This document shows, one piece after another, positions 61,636-64,000 of a DNA stretch of 64,000 bases. The notes below the pieces were generated by a model, which had not been told where the DNA came from, did no database searches, and was given only the letters and a program-made list of their open reading frames with translations. Each line of letters opens with the position of its first letter. The first letter of the stretch is position 1. A program made the translations under genes and the position numbers. The stretch covers positions 1 through 64,000 of the forward strand of contig NZ_KE384439.1 of NCBI RefSeq assembly GCF_000425725.1. Reading direction: 5' to 3'. This DNA comes from Halomonas halocynthiae DSM 14573. GTDB taxonomy: Bacteria > Pseudomonadota > Gammaproteobacteria > Pseudomonadales > Halomonadaceae.

Positions 61636-63350
61636 AAGCACCTTCTCGTCGCGGTGTGTCTTCCCGCAAGCCGCCAGCTGACGCTCCTATGAGCAAGTGG
61701 CGCTATCAGTTGCTGGTAGGGCTGGTTTTGCTGGGCTTGGGGTTGTTGGTATGGCGAGTGATCGACCTGCACATCGTTGATCGCACTTTTCTTAAAGGGC
61801 AGGGGGATGCGCGTACTGTACGGGTTGATCCTATTCCAGCTCACCGTGGCATGATCGTTGACCGAAATGGTGAGCCTTTGGCGATTTCGACGCCAGTAGT
61901 TACCTTATGGGCGAATCCGCAAGACCTGCCCGATGACGGCATTCTCCGACTGCAATTAGCCAAAGCGCTAGGGCAAGATCTTGATCAGCTTAATGAGCGT
62001 ATTGACTATTACGCTGATCGTGAATTTATGTATTTGCGCCGTCGTATGACACCCGCTCAGGCGCAGAGTGTGCTGGACCTGCGCGTGCCTGGGGTACATA
62101 AACGTGAAGAATATAAGCGCTACTATCCCGCAGGAGAGGTGATTGCCCAGCTGGTAGGTGTGACTAATGTTGATGACCAAGGGCAGGAAGGTCTTGAGCT
62201 AGCCTATGACTCGTATTTGGCTGGTGAACCCGGCCGGCGACGTGTGCTTAAGGATCGTCGTGGTCAGCTGGTGCGTGACCTGGAGGTGCTGAGGGAGGCA
62301 GAGCCGGGTGGCAATCTGATGCTGTCAGTCGATCAGCGCCTGCAGTATCTGGCATATCGCGAACTGAAAAATGCGGTTGATGAGAACGGTGCTGATGGCG
62401 GTGTGCTGGTGATGTTGGATGCTCGCACCGGTGAAGTGTTGGCTATGGCTAATCAGCCGTCATATAACCCCAATAACCGTGAAGGCCTGGATCCGGCCGG
62501 TTTGCGTAATCAGGCCATTGTAGATGCCATGGAGCCCGGGTCTGTGATCAAGCCGTTGGCGATGTCGGCGCTGCTTGAAACAGGCCGTTTTCCTTTAAAT
62601 ACCACCGTTAATACGACGCCTGGTTCCATGCGTATCGACCGTTTCACCATTCGTGATGTGAGTAATAATGGCGTTCTCGATTTGGCGGGTATCTTGCGAA
62701 AGTCATCCAATATTGGCATGGCCAAACTGACTCTTTCGCTTGACGAGCCTGTCGTGCCTGATCTGTACCGTGCGCTGGGGTTTGGTCAGTCTCCAGAAAC
62801 CGGCTTTCCTGGTGAGGCGACAGGTACCATGCCGGCACCAGTGCGCTGGTCTAGTAGCCAGTGGGCTGCGCTATCCTACGGTTATGGGTTGTCGGTCTCT
62901 CCGTTGCAGTTGGCTAGTGCGTTTACCGCTATTGTTAACGATGGACGGCGCATGCCGGCGTCGTTGCTAAAGCAGCCTGTGGCGCCTGAAGGCGAACAAG
63001 TGATCAGTGCAGATGTTGCTGCACAGGTGCTGAATATGATGGATAAAGTGGTTGAGCCAGGCACAGGTGCGCGGCGTGCTCTGGTACCTGGGTACAGCGT
63101 TGCAGGAAAGACCGGTACGGTGCGAAAAACCGGCAGTAGCGGCTATGAAAAAAAGACCTACCGCAGCTTGTTTGTCGGTATTGCTCCAGTCTCTGATCCG
63201 CGAATTATCGCTGTGGTGATGATTGACCACCCGCGTGAAGGTGCCTACTACGGGGGGGCGATAGCGGCGCCGGTCTTTTCGCGTATTGCTGGCAGCGCAC
63301 TGCGTGTCCTAGATGTGCCACCAGATAGGGAGGTGTCCGTTGACGAATGA
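61632..63350 (+). CDS. ftsI: Septal peptidoglycan transpeptidase FtsI (PBP3)
   Basis: A 572-residue class B penicillin-binding protein, the beta-lactam-sensitive transpeptidase of the septum. One N-terminal membrane segment (LLVGLVLLGLGLLVWRV), a pedestal domain, then the transpeptidase with SxxK in PGSVIKPLAM, SxN in KSSNIGMAK and KTG in AGKTGTVRKTG. Overlaps ftsL by four bases and murE by 11. Confidence 0.97.
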   Translation: MKAPSRRGVSSRKPPADAPMSKWRYQLLVGLVLLGLGLLVWRVIDLHIVDRTFLKGQGDARTVRVDPIPAHRGMIVDRNGEPLAISTPVVTLWANPQDLPDDGILRLQLAKALGQDLDQLNERIDYYADREFMYLRRRMTPAQAQSVLDLRVPGVHKREEYKRYYPAGEVIAQLVGVTNVDDQGQEGLELAYDSYLAGEPGRRRVLKDRRGQLVRDLEVLREAEPGGNLMLSVDQRLQYLAYRELKNAVDENGADGGVLVMLDARTGEVLAMANQPSYNPNNREGLDPAGLRNQAIVDAMEPGSVIKPLAMSALLETGRFPLNTTVNTTPGSMRIDRFTIRDVSNNGVLDLAGILRKSSNIGMAKLTLSLDEPVVPDLYRALGFGQSPETGFPGEATGTMPAPVRWSSSQWAALSYGYGLSVSPLQLASAFTAIVNDGRRMPASLLKQPVAPEGEQVISADVAAQVLNMMDKVVEPGTGARRALVPGYSVAGKTGTVRKTGSSGYEKKTYRSLFVGIAPVSDPRIIAVVMIDHPREGAYYGGAIAAPVFSRIAGSALRVLDVPPDREVSVDE

Positions 63351-64000
63351 AGCTCCGCAGAGCGTGGACAGTGCCAGACTGTTAGCGCTGCTGGCCCAGC
63401 GGTGGCCAGAGCAGCGTCAGGCGTTGTTTGATATCGACTTGCCTGAGCGCGTCAACTTGCATGTGGATAGTCGCAACGTACAGCGTGGCGATATCTTTTT
63501 CGCTGTGCCGGGCGTCAGTGTCGATGGGCGCGATTACATGTCGGCGGCGCTGCAAGCCGGCGCGGCTTTGGTGCTAGCTGAGGCACCGCTGAGTGCAAAG
63601 CCTGCTAAGCAGGTTATTGAGCTGGATGCATTGAGGTCTGAGCTGGGTAACTTGGCCCGTCAGTTATATCAAGTGCCGGCATCGTTGGAGCTGATCGGCG
63701 TGACCGGCACCAACGGAAAAAGCTCAGTGACTCACTACATTGCTGCGCTGAGTGAAATGATCGGCGAGCCAGCGGGTTTGATTGGTACGCTGGGCTCTGG
63801 ACGACCGCATGATCTTGGTAGCCTTGGTCTAACTACCCCAGGTGCTTTGGCGCTTCAAGCGTCACTAGGTCAGATGTCAGCTAGTGGGGTGACTCGGGTC
63901 GCCATGGAAGTCTCGTCTCATGCGCTAGCCCAGGATCGCCTAGATGCGGCCAGTATTCGTGTGGCGGTATTTACCAATCTAAGCCGTGACCACCTTGACT
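63340..64000 (+). CDS. murE: UDP-MurNAc-tripeptide ligase MurE (3' truncated by window)
   Basis: The first 220 codons of MurE, which adds meso-diaminopimelate to UDP-MurNAc-L-Ala-D-Glu. The start is TTG at 63340, six bases after GGGAGG; it overlaps the ftsI end by 11 bases. LHVDSRNVQRGDIFFAVPG and the ATP loop GVTGTNGKSSVTHY are typical of Mur ligases, as is VAMEVSSHAL. The frame is open to the window end. Confidence 0.93.
   Translation, partial: MTNEAPQSVDSARLLALLAQRWPEQRQALFDIDLPERVNLHVDSRNVQRGDIFFAVPGVSVDGRDYMSAALQAGAALVLAEAPLSAKPAKQVIELDALRSELGNLARQLYQVPASLELIGVTGTNGKSSVTHYIAALSEMIGEPAGLIGTLGSGRPHDLGSLGLTTPGALALQASLGQMSASGVTRVAMEVSSHALAQDRLDAASIRVAVFTNLSRDHLD

Overview
The window looks like chromosomal core DNA of a halophilic gammaproteobacterium, most likely Halomonadaceae (Halomonas or a close relative). 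This rests on moderate-to-high GC, gammaproteobacterial gene sets in Pseudomonas-like order (gatCAB divergent from mreBCD; mla-ibaG-murA-hisG-hisD; rplM-rpsI-petABC-sspAB; lpoA divergent from rsmI-rnpB and the dcw cluster), and a TGTAGGAGCCCGATTTATCG-type palindromic repeat of a kind I associate with Halomonas. The genus is inferred from memory, not from a search.

Layout. 1-2.9 kb: the 3' end of a trimeric autotransporter adhesin, an orphan lipoprotein and a tRNA-Arg(CCU); this is the most accessory-looking part. 3-8.4 kb: RNA modification and housekeeping (cmoM, rsmC, greB, a TPR protein, nudF-yqiB-cpdA). 8.4-11.6 kb: a decayed oleate hydratase fragment beside the sulfate-activation genes cysDN. 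11.6-27.2 kb: gatCAB facing away from mreBCD-maf-rng-yhdP-tldD, then darP and pmbA. 27.3-35 kb: a leftward envelope/nitrogen-PTS block (kdsD-kdsC-lptC-lptA-lptB-rpoN-hpf-ptsN-rapZ-ptsO, plus a kinase-fold protein). 35.1-42 kb: rightward mlaFEDCB-ibaG-murA-hisG-hisD.

42-46 kb: a 67-bp tandem palindromic repeat array followed by an SbcCD-like nuclease/ATPase pair (YhaO/YhaN type), placed where hisC would follow hisD in pseudomonads. 46-55.6 kb: a DegS/AlgW-type protease, a Nif3-like protein, a YhcB-like protein, zapE, rplM-rpsI, petABC (cytochrome bc1) and sspAB. 55.6-64 kb: dolP, diaA, yraN and lpoA leftward; rsmI, rnpB (RNase P RNA) and the start of the division/cell-wall cluster (rsmH-ftsL-ftsI-murE, the last cut by the window end) rightward, with no mraZ.

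Much of the window serves the cell envelope: LPS (Kdo synthesis, Lpt transport), phospholipid asymmetry (Mla), peptidoglycan (murA, lpoA, ftsI, murE), shape (mreBCD) and outer-membrane quality control (HtrA protease, DolP, YhdP). I did not find a clearly new multi-gene system. The best leads are the repeat-plus-SbcCD-like locus, a beta-rich insert in place of a zinc hook in the YhaN-like ATPase, an apparent AUC start codon for mreC, a kinase-like protein lacking the catalytic Asp, and a short P3 helix in the RNase P RNA.
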